In this document: one piece after another, positions 10,842 through 19,596 of the stretch
Layout of the letters: the number at the start of each line of letters is the position of its first letter
Numbering within the stretch: position 1 is the first letter of the stretch
Assembly (NCBI GenBank): GCA_016200135.1
Contig: JACQFI010000035.1
Span: 60,239-124,238 of the forward strand
Direction: 5' to 3'
Length of the DNA stretch: 64,000 nt
Origin: Planctomycetota bacterium
GTDB lineage: Bacteria > Planctomycetota > SZUA-567 > H5-PLA8
Notes under the pieces: model-generated
What the model saw: the letters and a program-made list of their open reading frames with translations, nothing else
Told to the model about the DNA's origin: nothing
The model's database searches: none
Program-made: the position numbers and the translations under genes

Positions 10842-10952
10842 GCGGGATCCTCTAAGAGAGCTGTAACCTTCTTATAGCCGGGCCTCCCGGGCGCGAAAGC
10901 GAGCAACCGCGCGTGGCGTCGCTTCGCATTTTGGCCTATATTGGATGTCTCC

Positions 10953-12377
10953 ATGAACCGCTCCGGTCCCGGCAGCTCCGGCAGTAACGCGTCCTTCCTG
11001 CCTCCGCCAACGCCCGTTCCGCCGTCCGAGCCCGCGCACGATCCGTACGCCGCGCTGCGCTTTCGCGATTTTCGCCTGCTGCTCATGGGCGGCCTGGTCA
11101 CGGCCACCGGCGGGCAGATGCTCAACCTCGCCATCGGCTGGGAACTCTACAATCGCACCGGCGAACCCATGGCCCTGGGCCTCGTCGGCATCGCGCAGGT
11201 GCTCCCGATTTTCCTCTTCTCGCTGCCCGCGGGCCAGGCCGCCGACCGCTTCGACCGCCGAAGCATCGGCGCCGCGGCCCAGTTCATCCGCGCCTGTTCC
11301 TCCTTCGTTCTCGTGTACCTCTCGTACACGCAGGGCCCGGTCGCCGCGATCTACGCCTGCCTCTTCACCAATGGCGTCACGCGCGCCTTCCACGCGCCCG
11401 CGCGCACGGCCCTGATGCCGATGATCCTGCCCGCCGCGGCCTTCGCCAACGCCGTCTCGTGGAACACCACCGGCTTCCAGCTTGCGTCCGTCTCCGGCCC
11501 GGCGCTCGGCGGCTTTATGATGGGCCTCACCGGCTTTGCCTGGCCCGTCTATCTCTTCGACGCGCTCACTTCGCTCTTCAACGTCGTCTGCATCCTGAAC
11601 ATTCACGCCACGGGGTCCGTCAAGAAGAAGGAACCGCCCAGCCTGCACAGCCTGCTCGCGGGCATCCGCTTTGTATGGAGCACCAAGGTCCTGCTCGCCG
11701 TCATCACACTCGATCTCTTCGGCGTGCTGCTCGGCGGCGCCGCCGCGCTGCTCCCGGTTTACGCCAAGGACATTCTCCACGTCGGTCCCGAAGGCCTCGG
11801 CTGGCTGCGCGCCTCCGAATCCGTGGGCGCGCTGCTGATGGCCGTCACCATCGCGCACCGCCCGCCCATGCGCCGCGCCGGGCCCGCGCTCCTCTGGAGC
11901 GTCACCGGCTTCGGCCTCGGCATCGTCGTCTTCGGGCTCTCGGAGAACTTCTGGCTCTCGATTGCGGCCATGGCCTTCTGCGGCGCCTGCGACAACGTCA
12001 GCGTAGTGATCCGCCACACGCTGATGCAGTTGCGCACGCCCGACGAGATGCGCGGCCGCGTCGCCGCGGTGAACACCGTTTTCATCGCTTCGTCGAACGA
12101 ACTCGGGCAGCTCGAATCCGGCACCGTCGCGCATTTCTTAGGGCCGGTCTTCTCCGTGGTCAGCGGCGGCATCGGCACGATCCTCGTCGTGCTCGTCGCC
12201 GCCGGCATCTGGCCCGAGATCCGCGGATTGCAAGAATTGCATTCCGAAAAGAGCGAGGACTCGCCGCTCGCGCCGGGGAATCCTCAGCCGCCCGAAAGTT
12301 CCGCAGCGATTCCGCCCCCGCCCGCCGCGCCGCCGCCGGATCCCGCCAACCCCGCCGCCGCCCCGAGTGGCAATTAG
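10953..12377 (+). CDS. MFS transporter (MFS_3 / EntS-like exporter)
   Basis: 474 residues. A Pro/Ser-rich cytoplasmic N terminus (~30 residues) is followed by about 12 membrane segments. Between TM2 and TM3 stands AGQAADRFDRRS, the family A-motif, and SWNTTGFQLASVSGPALGG fits the TM5 pattern of the MFS_3 (enterobactin-exporter-like) group. The last ~50 residues are a proline-rich tail. It is probably a proton-driven efflux carrier whose substrate cannot be inferred. ATG 10953 is preferred to the TTG four codons earlier. It is divergent from the heparinase gene. Confidence 0.85.
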   Translation: MNRSGPGSSGSNASFLPPPTPVPPSEPAHDPYAALRFRDFRLLLMGGLVTATGGQMLNLAIGWELYNRTGEPMALGLVGIAQVLPIFLFSLPAGQAADRFDRRSIGAAAQFIRACSSFVLVYLSYTQGPVAAIYACLFTNGVTRAFHAPARTALMPMILPAAAFANAVSWNTTGFQLASVSGPALGGFMMGLTGFAWPVYLFDALTSLFNVVCILNIHATGSVKKKEPPSLHSLLAGIRFVWSTKVLLAVITLDLFGVLLGGAAALLPVYAKDILHVGPEGLGWLRASESVGALLMAVTIAHRPPMRRAGPALLWSVTGFGLGIVVFGLSENFWLSIAAMAFCGACDNVSVVIRHTLMQLRTPDEMRGRVAAVNTVFIASSNELGQLESGTVAHFLGPVFSVVSGGIGTILVVLVAAGIWPEIRGLQELHSEKSEDSPLAPGNPQPPESSAAIPPPPAAPPPDPANPAAAPSGN

Positions 12378-12476
12378 CGCGAGTCCTATTTAGTCCGCAG
12401 AATCCACGCCATAATCGCCAATACTCCCATTAAATAATTACGTTTTACGCATTACGTTTTAGCATTAATTACGTCG

Positions 12477-12539
12477 CTCTACGCTCTACGCTCTACGCTC
12501 TACGCTCTACGCTCTACGCTCTACGCTCTACGCTCTACG
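12477..12539. repeat. Nine perfect tandem copies of the heptamer CTCTACG
   Basis: Nine uninterrupted CTCTACG units occupy 12477-12539 and end directly against the stop codon (TAG, 12541-12543 read on minus) of the next gene. The preceding 45 bases (from ~12437) are a looser array of ATTACG/TTTTACGCATTACG words. No spacers are present, so this is not a CRISPR array. Confidence 0.95.
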
Positions 12540-12540
12540 C

Positions 12541-14784
12541 CTACTTCTTAATCACAAACCCCGTCTTCGGCTCGATCTCGAAATTCCCCACGCCGGACGG
12601 CGTGCGCAGCAGAGTGTAGTCGCCGAGAAAATCTCCAAGTCTGTGATAATTGGGATTGTTCCGCTCGCCCTCGGCCACGATCACGTAGCGGTGCTGCGCG
12701 TACTCCTTCTGGTAATTCACCTGCGCCCGGTATGGCCGCACGCTCTCGCTCGTCACGATCACCGCCGTGGTGTACGCGCCGTCCTTGAGTACTGCGCTGC
12801 CGCGCCGGTACGGGTTGATGCGCGCGAAGAACTTCTCCGGCCCGTCGTAGAAGACCATCAAGTGATACTCGGTCGCATTGTCGAGGCCCACGATCGAGTA
12901 CCCGCTCAGGGTCGAAGGCAATGTCAGGTCCGGCTTGTGCGGGGTCTCCATGGGAATCTTCGCCACGGCCTCGAAGCCCAGCCTCAGCGCCTCGTCCGCC
13001 GCCGCCTGGCCGCGCGGGTCGCCGGCCAGCACATCGGCGAGCAGGCTCAGCATGAACGCGCGGCTCATCGGCGCGCCGTTCTTGTAATAATCCGCCGCGG
13101 TCTGCAGGCAGCCGGCCAGCTCCTCGCGGAACTCGGCGGGAATCGCGCGCCCCAGTTCGCCGATGAATACGCCCGCGTGCTGGTACAGCTTTGAGAAGTT
13201 CTTCTCGTCGCGCGCCTTGCGGATCGCCTTGAACAGCGCCTGCCGCACTTCCTCCGCCGCGGTGCTCTTGGGCGCGCGCCGCAGCACTTCGCGCAGCGCG
13301 CTGTACGCCACGCCCGGCGAATCCTCCAACATCGCGATGCCGTTCCGCGCGGTGGCCGTGGCGTGCTGGTCGACCAGGGCCTCCTTGCCCGGAAAGTCCG
13401 GCGTGTACTCGCCCGTGGTTGCCGCCTGCATCAGTTCCGCGAGCTGCTGTGGCGGATCCTTGGTCTTTTTCTCGATGCGTTCGCGCAGCTCCGCCGGCAC
13501 GCCAGTCCACGGGTCGCATTTGAGGAAGTTTACGCGGAAATAGAACTGGTAGTCTTTCGCATCCTGCGTCAGGACCTGCCGGCCGAGCGATTCCGCGCGC
13601 ATGTAATCGCCGCGCCTGATCAGCCGCGTCATCTTGTCCTGGAAGGCCGCGAACTGCGCCTGCCAGGCTTCCTCGGGCAGACGGTACTTCTCCTTCGGAT
13701 CGAGCGCGCGCTTGTCGAAGGTCTCGATGTCTCGCGCCGACGCGCGGACGATGCTCAGCAGCACCTCGACGCGGTTCGTCGCTTCGTCCGGCGGCAGCCA
13801 GCGCAGCGTTCCGTGCGCGGATTCTTGCGCCAGCCCCAGCAGGGCCTCGTAGCCGAGCATCTTGCGCTGCAGCCGCTCGAGCCACCATGCCTCGATCTCT
13901 TCTCTCTTCTTCGGCACGGCGGGATTCTGCGGCTCGCGGAAGGCCAGCAGGTAACATGCGGCCAGCGTGTAATCTTTCTTTGCCAGCAGCCGCTTGCCTT
14001 CGTCCAGCAGTTCATCGCTGGAGAGCGTCTTCCTCAGCATCTCTTCCACCGCGCTGCGTTCGAAGCCCCACGACTCCGCCTGTACGTGCTCTCCGGCGGC
14101 CACCTCCGCCGCGAACCGCAGGCGCTTTGTGGCTTCCTCCGTCCGGCCCGCCGCACGCGCCTCTTTCCAGCGCTCCATCTGGAAGGTCAGGAACTCGTGG
14201 CCTGTCAGCTCCGCGGCAGGATCGGCGGCGAGTTCCGCGGCCAGGGCGTCCACCACGGCGGCGACGCCGCTCCGCACGGCCTCCGACATCCGGTTGCGCT
14301 GCTCGTTCTTCCAGCGTTCCTGCATGTTCTCGAGCGTATTCTTATAGGTTCGCGCGGCGTCCGTCTGCCCGTCTCCAAAGGCCGTGACGCCCAGCGCCGC
14401 CATCTTCATCAGCGTGCTCTGCGCCTGGCCGTACGCCTTGCCGCGCAGGTAGCCGTCGAACTGGCGGTCGAGCAGGCGCGGCAGGCGCGCGCGCGCTTCG
14501 TCGCGAGACTCCTGCTGCCCGTCCTTGATGAAGCGTTCGCAGAGCGCCACCGCGTCGTCGAAGCGCTGCTTGTTCTCGAGTTCCGAGATCTGTTCGCGGG
14601 CCGTCGGCGGCTTGGGCGGCGCGTGCAGTTCCTCCGGCTTGAGCGGTCCTTCTTCATCGCCATACCCATCGCCCATCTCCGGCGGAGCCGGGCGCCAGAG
14701 GTAGACCGATGCGTACATGCCGGCGAGCACGAGCAGAAGTAGCAGCCCGCAGCCGGCCGACCAACGGCGATAGTCCTCAAGCAT
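12541..14784 (-). CDS. Membrane-anchored helical-repeat (TPR-like) protein
   Basis: 747 residues from the ATG at 14784, preceded by GGGAG. One membrane segment near the N terminus (AGCGLLLLLVLAGMYASVYLW) is followed by an acidic/proline linker and a long, mostly helical region with repeated Ala/Leu/Arg-rich helix pairs that look like degenerate TPRs. A C-terminal beta-rich part (LPSTLSGYSIVGLDNATEYHL onward) is of unknown fold. By topology most of the protein is outside the cytoplasm. No enzymatic motif is recognised. The frame is open upstream to 15033 but lacks a hydrophobic start and a ribosome site. The stop codon abuts a heptamer array. Confidence 0.7.
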   Translation of the reverse strand: MLEDYRRWSAGCGLLLLLVLAGMYASVYLWRPAPPEMGDGYGDEEGPLKPEELHAPPKPPTAREQISELENKQRFDDAVALCERFIKDGQQESRDEARARLPRLLDRQFDGYLRGKAYGQAQSTLMKMAALGVTAFGDGQTDAARTYKNTLENMQERWKNEQRNRMSEAVRSGVAAVVDALAAELAADPAAELTGHEFLTFQMERWKEARAAGRTEEATKRLRFAAEVAAGEHVQAESWGFERSAVEEMLRKTLSSDELLDEGKRLLAKKDYTLAACYLLAFREPQNPAVPKKREEIEAWWLERLQRKMLGYEALLGLAQESAHGTLRWLPPDEATNRVEVLLSIVRASARDIETFDKRALDPKEKYRLPEEAWQAQFAAFQDKMTRLIRRGDYMRAESLGRQVLTQDAKDYQFYFRVNFLKCDPWTGVPAELRERIEKKTKDPPQQLAELMQAATTGEYTPDFPGKEALVDQHATATARNGIAMLEDSPGVAYSALREVLRRAPKSTAAEEVRQALFKAIRKARDEKNFSKLYQHAGVFIGELGRAIPAEFREELAGCLQTAADYYKNGAPMSRAFMLSLLADVLAGDPRGQAAADEALRLGFEAVAKIPMETPHKPDLTLPSTLSGYSIVGLDNATEYHLMVFYDGPEKFFARINPYRRGSAVLKDGAYTTAVIVTSESVRPYRAQVNYQKEYAQHRYVIVAEGERNNPNYHRLGDFLGDYTLLRTPSGVGNFEIEPKTGFVIKK

Positions 14785-15120
14785 GCGCAAGGCTCCCAGG
14801 TTCGTCTGCGGCGCGGCCGCTCCGCGCTTGCTTTGCCTCAGCGATACTTCTTTCCGCGTGTCTCTTTCGCCCGAAGCGAGTTTTCCCCGCTCCGTGGGCG
14901 CGGAATGCCCATGTGCATCGGCCTCCCGCGCTCCTCTATATAGAATGCATCGCTTATAGCCGACTCTGCGGCGCGCTCTAGGAATTTCTTTTAAGCGCCT
15001 TCCTCGTGCAATGGTGCCCGCGCCAAGGTGCAAACCACCAGGAATGGTGGTGTGTCTACGATGTTGTCAACGATTCCGGCCGAGTGTAAACGTTACATAG
15101 ACAAACACGAAAAATATCCA
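14785..15120. other. Intergenic region, nothing recognised
   Basis: Leader of the minus-strand gene starting at 14784. I see no ORF with a ribosome site, no tRNA and no clear promoter. Confidence 0.5.
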
Positions 15121-15810
15121 TGCCGGCCTATTGACGCGCTCGCAAGCGCGGGGTAGAGAACCTTTAGCGGGCCGGAGCGCCAAACTTGGACGGCGCTCCC
15201 CCGGCGCGTGGGACTCGGCGGTCCCCCAAGCGCGCCGCTCAGCGCCCCATACCGTGCGTCCCGAAAAGGGACCGTCGTAGCGCAGGCATCCTGCCTACCC
15301 GTACCGCAGGCTGCCAGCCTGCGTAGTTGCCGTACGCCTTTCCGAGAGCCGCACGTTCTTGGACAACGTGCAGACTAATTTCGGAAATGCCGCGCACGCG
15401 CGAGCCAGAGCGCCCGCGCCGACCGTGCGTCCCGAAGCATGGGACAGCAGTACCGCAGGCGGACCGCTTGCGGTGGCCGTGAAAGTGTGGGGTCTCTCGA
15501 TTCGTTGAGAGGCTCCGAGCGTTCTTGTGTTTTACCGTGCTGCACCGAAGAACCCTCGGTGCTTGTACGCAGGTTTTTCGAGTGCCACAGGTCGATAGAC
15601 CTGTGCGTTGCGCGTGGGTGCGCATGCATCCTGCGCACACGTCTGCGGCCGGTGGCTCCCCCATCCGGCGCCCTACAAGCACCGCGACCCCACGCGTGCG
15701 GAATCGTACCGTCGCGCCTGGGTCCTTTCGAGGGATCAGGCGCCGCTCTTTGAAAACTTGCTTGCAGCTCCTGGCTCGTAGCCAGCCGAGTAAAGGAGCC
15801 CGCACCGTCT
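15121..15810. repeat. Island of short hairpins (REP-like mosaic)
   Basis: A run of small perfect palindromes with no credible gene. Examples are GCACCGA/TCGGTGC (15542-15562), CACAGGTC-gata-GACCTGTG (15586-15605), GCAGG/CCTGC near 15282-15297 and CGCAGGCT/AGCCTGCG near 15306-15323. The phrase CCGTGCGTCCCGAA occurs twice (near 15249 and 15422). Minus-strand ORFs of up to 188 codons here have erratic Cys/Arg/His-rich composition and no start signals. The region probably consists of accumulated extragenic repeats. Confidence 0.7.
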
Positions 15811-15817
15811 AGCGTGG

Positions 15818-16024
15818 TTCTTCGTGTTCCTTCGTGCCCTTCGTGAACGCGCCGTCGGCGTCTTTCGGATTTGCCGTTCATCATGTGCAGACTTTTTTCG
15901 ATAATCGCCGTTCGTCTGCCGGTTTTCGTGTTCCTTCGCGCCCTTCGTGGACGATCCGTCGCCGTTTTATAAATTTGCAGTTCACCCCGTGCGTCTTTTT
16001 TCGTAGATTGCGGTCGTTGCAGTA
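15818..16024. repeat. Imperfect ~104-bp tandem duplication with TTCGTG words
   Basis: Copy 1 (about 15818-15920) and copy 2 (about 15922-16024) share the order of words TTCGTGTTCCTTCG-GCCCTTCGTG, then CCGTCG, then GCCGTTCA/GCAGTTCA, then a T-run before TCG, then GATT/AATCG. The opening is itself a 9-base tandem word. A third fragment (TTTCGGATTT and GCCGTTCAA) recurs at 16052-16090, just before the next gene. Confidence 0.75.
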
Positions 16025-16102
16025 CTTTGTGGACAAACCCGTGCTGTCTGTTTCGGATTTCGTGCTTCGAATTTCAGGTTTGCCGTTCAAGAGGTTCTCC
16101 GC

Positions 16103-17434
16103 ATGAGCGTCGGCAGCGGGCGCAGGTGCTCGAAGGGCGTCCTCGCCGGGGCGCTGGCGGTTGCGCTCCTTTATATGGTGGCGCGGGCTGACGGCCTCCA
16201 CTGCAAGGTGCTCGACGGCGACGACCTCGAAGAGGCCTGGCGGCGGCTCGTGCGCCAGACCTGGCCCGAACGCAAGGACGCCACCGCGCCGCGCGTCAGC
16301 AGCCACAAGGAACGCCCACTGGTCGAGACCGCGATCAAGGAGACGCTCGCGGTGCTCCAATTCGTCGACGCCTACAACTACGCCGACGACTCGCCGGCCT
16401 GGATGGCCACGGAGGACGGGCGCAATAAGGCCCGCGAACAGTCGCGCAAGATCCTGCTCGAACTCGGGCGCGGCGCGGCGCCGTTCGTCTGGCAGGCCGC
16501 CGATAACGAGATCCGTTTTTCGGCGAACAAGGAAAAGCCCGACGCGCTGGTCAAACCTTTCCGCGACGCGCAGAAGGCGCTCCGCGAGGCCCTCGCGCTG
16601 CTGGAAGGCGAGCGCCGGCAGGACGGGGAGTACGTCAAGACGTACGACGCCATCGAGGCGCTCCGGCCGGCGGCCCACAAGCTGGAGTTCCTCGAGAAGA
16701 TCGCCGCGGATCTGCGCAAGCAGAAGATCGGCGCGAAGGACAAGCTCGACAAGCTCAAGGAGCTCGAGACACAGGCCGGCGAGATCGACGCGCGCATCAA
16801 GGCCCTCGGCGATCTGCGCGACCTCGGCCAGCGCATGAAGGACCTGCAGGCCAAGCTCGCCGAACGCCTCAAAGTGGTGGACGAGACTCCCAAGGTTGCG
16901 GACCTCAAGACCGCCGCCGACGCCGCGCGCAAGAAACTCGACGACGCGATGCGCGCCGCCGGCGGCCTCGGCCAGGGCTTGCTCGACGGCGGCGACCCGG
17001 CGATGGTCAGCGGCGACGATTTCCTCGGCACGCTGAAAGAAGTCCTCGCCGCAATGGGCCCGGAAGCGCTCCCGCAGGTGAGCCTCGGCCTGCGTTCGCC
17101 GAATCCGGAACTGCGCAAGTTCGCCGAGTCCATCCAGAACGCGTGGACCGCGCCCGGGCGCGCCGCGGAGTTCGCCCGCGCCGCCGCCGACGGCAAGACG
17201 CAGGTCGCGCTCGCCGCGGGCAAGTTCCTCAAGGACCGCCTGCGCACCGCCGCCGTCGATCCGCTGCTGAAAGAGTTGGAGAAAGCCCCGGAGGCCGACC
17301 GCGCCGCGCTCTTCGGCGGCCTGAAGCTCGCCACCGGCGCCGTCAACGTCCCCGACGAACTCCCAGCCTGGCAGAAGTGGTGGACCGAGAACAAACCCAC
17401 CATCCGCAAGACCGAAGCCGTGCAGGACGAGTGA
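16103..17434 (+). CDS. Exported coiled-coil / helical-repeat protein of unknown function
   Basis: 443 residues. A basic N terminus plus hydrophobic core (GVLAGALAVALLYMVARADG) reads as a signal peptide. The middle (about 135-280) is charged heptad sequence predicted as coiled coil (KLEFLEKIAADLRKQKIGAKDKLDKLKELE region, given here only by its position). The last third has HEAT-like helices (MGPEALPQVSLGLRSPNPELRKFAE). AGAGG lies before the ATG. The gene follows the repeat island, and a short-word inverted repeat separates it from the convergent PilZ gene. No family recognised. Confidence 0.7.
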   Translation: MSVGSGRRCSKGVLAGALAVALLYMVARADGLHCKVLDGDDLEEAWRRLVRQTWPERKDATAPRVSSHKERPLVETAIKETLAVLQFVDAYNYADDSPAWMATEDGRNKAREQSRKILLELGRGAAPFVWQAADNEIRFSANKEKPDALVKPFRDAQKALREALALLEGERRQDGEYVKTYDAIEALRPAAHKLEFLEKIAADLRKQKIGAKDKLDKLKELETQAGEIDARIKALGDLRDLGQRMKDLQAKLAERLKVVDETPKVADLKTAADAARKKLDDAMRAAGGLGQGLLDGGDPAMVSGDDFLGTLKEVLAAMGPEALPQVSLGLRSPNPELRKFAESIQNAWTAPGRAAEFARAAADGKTQVALAAGKFLKDRLRTAAVDPLLKELEKAPEADRAALFGGLKLATGAVNVPDELPAWQKWWTENKPTIRKTEAVQDE

Positions 17435-17438
17435 ATCC

Positions 17439-17553
17439 ATTTTCGATTTTGGATTTCCGATTTCCGATTAACAACATTGGCGAGTGGACGCGCTCGACAC
17501 CGCGACGGCATTTTCGCCAGTGCCGTTAAAATCCAAAATCCAAAATCGGAAAT
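17439..17553. repeat. Inverted heptamer-word repeat (GATTTTG/GATTTCC words)
   Basis: Left arm 17439-17469 (words ATTTTCG, ATTTTGG, ATTTCCG, ATTTCCG) and right arm 17528-17553 (AAAATCC words, then AAAATCGGAAAT) are complementary and face each other across about 58 bases. It lies between convergent genes. Confidence 0.9.
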
Positions 17554-17557
17554 GCCG

Positions 17558-18280
17558 TTACGCGAGTGTCTCGAGCAGCGCGAGGGCCTTCTCCAGCTTG
17601 CGGGCGCAGGCGGGGTCGAGGTCCACAAAACGGGCGCGGACGCGGTGGCTGTACTCGCCCTTCACCGGGTCCGCCGCGACGACCTCGAAGCTGAAGTTTC
17701 CGCCGACGAGATCGCGCAGGGACGGGATGTCGAGCATCCCGCGGTCGCCCTTGCTGTAGGCGTGGTTCGCGAGGAACTGGATGCCGGCCACGCTGATGTC
17801 CACCGTGCGGACCTCGACGGGGCAGTACGCGGTGACGGCCAGCGGCGTGCGGAAGTGCTTGCGCCGGTTCAGTTGATTGCGGAAGAGCTGCAGGCGGTAC
17901 TTTTGCGCGGCCTCACGGAGGTGCGACCAGAGCCGCCCGGCGGGCATCGGCCAGGGCAGCAGCTCCACATGCATCTCGTCCGCGCGGGCTTTCAGGTTGC
18001 CTTCGATGCGGTCGCTGGCGATCACGGCGAAGACCGGCAGATCGCTCCAGGCTTCTTGCGCGCGCAGGCCCTTCACGAACGCGGCGCCGTCCTCGGAAAG
18101 GTCCGTGAGCATCAGGATGGCATCGCCCTTCTTGCCCAGCGCGCGGAGCGCGGGGCCGGGCCCATCCGCATACAGGAGTTCGATGGCTTGGAGCTCGCGG
18201 TCGGCCTCGGGCAGCGGCGAAGGCCCGGGCCCGCCGTGGAGGCAGACGACCTTGCAGAGTTTGTCCGGCCGGCCCGCCAT
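17558..18280 (-). CDS. Pseudo-receiver plus PilZ (c-di-GMP binding) protein
   Basis: 240 residues. The first ~125 look like a receiver fold without its catalytic set: VVCLHGG instead of the acidic pair, AILMLTDLSEDG at beta3, LPVFAVIAS at beta4 and LLPWPMPAGRL where a KP is expected. The C-terminal ~110 residues form a PilZ domain, with RRKHFR (RxxxR), then TVDISVAGIQF (the D/N-x-S-x-x-G motif). PilZ domains bind c-di-GMP, so this is a candidate second-messenger effector. The ATG at 18280 sits 7 bases after GGGAG. An earlier ATG two codons upstream overlaps that site. No partner gene is adjacent. Confidence 0.8.
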   Translation of the reverse strand: MAGRPDKLCKVVCLHGGPGPSPLPEADRELQAIELLYADGPGPALRALGKKGDAILMLTDLSEDGAAFVKGLRAQEAWSDLPVFAVIASDRIEGNLKARADEMHVELLPWPMPAGRLWSHLREAAQKYRLQLFRNQLNRRKHFRTPLAVTAYCPVEVRTVDISVAGIQFLANHAYSKGDRGMLDIPSLRDLVGGNFSFEVVAADPVKGEYSHRVRARFVDLDPACARKLEKALALLETLA

Positions 18281-18335
18281 GCGCATGCTCCCTTACCCAG
18301 CGTATCGACGTGGAACGCCCGCGCCGTACTGCATG

Positions 18336-19373
18336 CTACTTCAGGACCATTCGCTCGACCTTGAACTCGCCCTTCTTGAGCTTGCCGATCAGCTCGTCCA
18401 CTTTTTTGCGCACATCCCCGGGCATCTTCTTCTCGAGGGCCGGGTTGAAGACGACCTCGATCGCGCCTTCGGCCATGCCCACCGCCGCGGTCTTGCCGTC
18501 GAATTTCTTGGCGTGGATCGCCTTCACCACGCCGGTGAGCGCACCCGGGACATCGATCACGGCGTTGGCCAGGATGACGTCCGGCGCGGAAGCGGACTGG
18601 TCGGCGTTGGCTCCGAAGGTCAGCACGCCCTCGTCCTTCTTCTCCTGCACGGCTTGGAAGACGCCGCTTCCGCCGTCGTTGGCGTTGTGGAAGATGAAAT
18701 CGGCCTTCGCCGCGATCAGCGCCAGCGTCAGCTCTTTGGCGCGCGGGATGTCCGAGCCTTTCTCAGTCCAAACGATGCGCACCTCCGCGTCGGGGTTCGC
18801 GGCCTTCGCGCCCTTGGTGAAGGCATCGAAGGTGCTCTGGATCACCGGCACCTTCTCGGGCCCGACGCAGCCGAGGACCTTCGACTTGGTCATGCTCCCG
18901 GCGATGAAGCCCAGCACGTAGCAGGCGTCCTCGAGGACGAAGCGCATGCCCGCCACGTTCTTGACGGCCGGCTTGTCGCTGCCCGAGATCAGGAACTCCG
19001 TCTTGGGATTGCGCTCGGCGATTTCCAGCAAGTCCGGCCCGAACCACTCGCTGGCGTGCCCCACGACCACGTCGCAGCCCTCGCTCGCGTAGGCCCGGAA
19101 GTGGTTCATGGCTTGGGTGGAGTCCGTCGCGACGACATTCTTGACTTCCGCCCCGAGGTCCTTCTTGATCCGCTGCAACGCGTCGTAGGCGCCCTCCGAC
19201 CAGCCCTTGTCGTTGGTCTGGCCCGGCGTGATCAGCGCGACTTTAAAGGTCTCGGCCGCGTTCTTGCCGCCGTCCTTGTTGTCCGGGCTCGGCGTTTGCG
19301 CCTGCCGACTGAACATCCACAGCAGCACGGCCACCAGCACGACAGTGATAACGATCCCGACGGTTCGGTTCAT
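18336..19373 (-). CDS. BMP-family periplasmic substrate-binding protein (membrane-anchored)
   Basis: 345 residues. The N-terminal hydrophobic segment (VGIVITVVLVAVLLWMF) has no lipobox Cys, so it is a signal anchor. The body follows the Bmp/PnrA pattern: FKVALITPGQTNDKGWSEGAYDAL, CDVVVGHASEWFGPDLLEIA, FLISGSDKPAVKNVAGMRFVLEDACYVLG (only motifs named) and FIFHNANDGGSGVFQAV. Relatives bind nucleosides or small organics for ABC uptake. No permease or ATPase gene is nearby, so the transporter partners must lie elsewhere. GAGG stands 5 bases before the ATG at 19373. Confidence 0.88.
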   Translation of the reverse strand: MNRTVGIVITVVLVAVLLWMFSRQAQTPSPDNKDGGKNAAETFKVALITPGQTNDKGWSEGAYDALQRIKKDLGAEVKNVVATDSTQAMNHFRAYASEGCDVVVGHASEWFGPDLLEIAERNPKTEFLISGSDKPAVKNVAGMRFVLEDACYVLGFIAGSMTKSKVLGCVGPEKVPVIQSTFDAFTKGAKAANPDAEVRIVWTEKGSDIPRAKELTLALIAAKADFIFHNANDGGSGVFQAVQEKKDEGVLTFGANADQSASAPDVILANAVIDVPGALTGVVKAIHAKKFDGKTAAVGMAEGAIEVVFNPALEKKMPGDVRKKVDELIGKLKKGEFKVERMVLK

Positions 19374-19478
19374 GGGTTTCCTCGTTTTGGGCTCAATAGG
19401 CAAAAGGAACTATACGCCCCGGGCGAAACTTCCTCAATAGAGAACTGGGTTGGCGTGCGGCGCTGGGTGCATGACCGT

Positions 19479-19518
19479 ATAGGCGCGGCCTGTGCCACGT
19501 GTCCCACAGGCCGCCTAT
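19479..19518. repeat. Palindromic hairpin (GCGGCCTGTG/CACAGGCCGC)
   Basis: The arms ATAGGCGCGGCCTGTG and CACAGGCCGCCTAT enclose 10 bases. It lies 79-118 bases beyond the 3' end of the M48-like gene. There is no T-run on the minus strand and a short TATTTTG on the plus strand, so terminator activity is uncertain. Confidence 0.7.
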
Positions 19519-19596
19519 TTTGTCACGCAACCGTCCAAGTCTTTCCGTAGGAAATGTACACTTGTGAATTGACGGTCCGCAAAAAGATCGTTGGGT

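Noticed and set aside
12477..12539. Tandem array considered as a CRISPR array
   Set aside because: The units are directly abutting 7-mers with no spacers, and no cas gene is present in the window.
15239..15805. Minus-strand ORF of 188 codons in the hairpin island
   Set aside because: It is built from repeat phrases (FGTHG twice from the same palindromic unit), has no start signals and an irregular Cys/Arg-rich composition.
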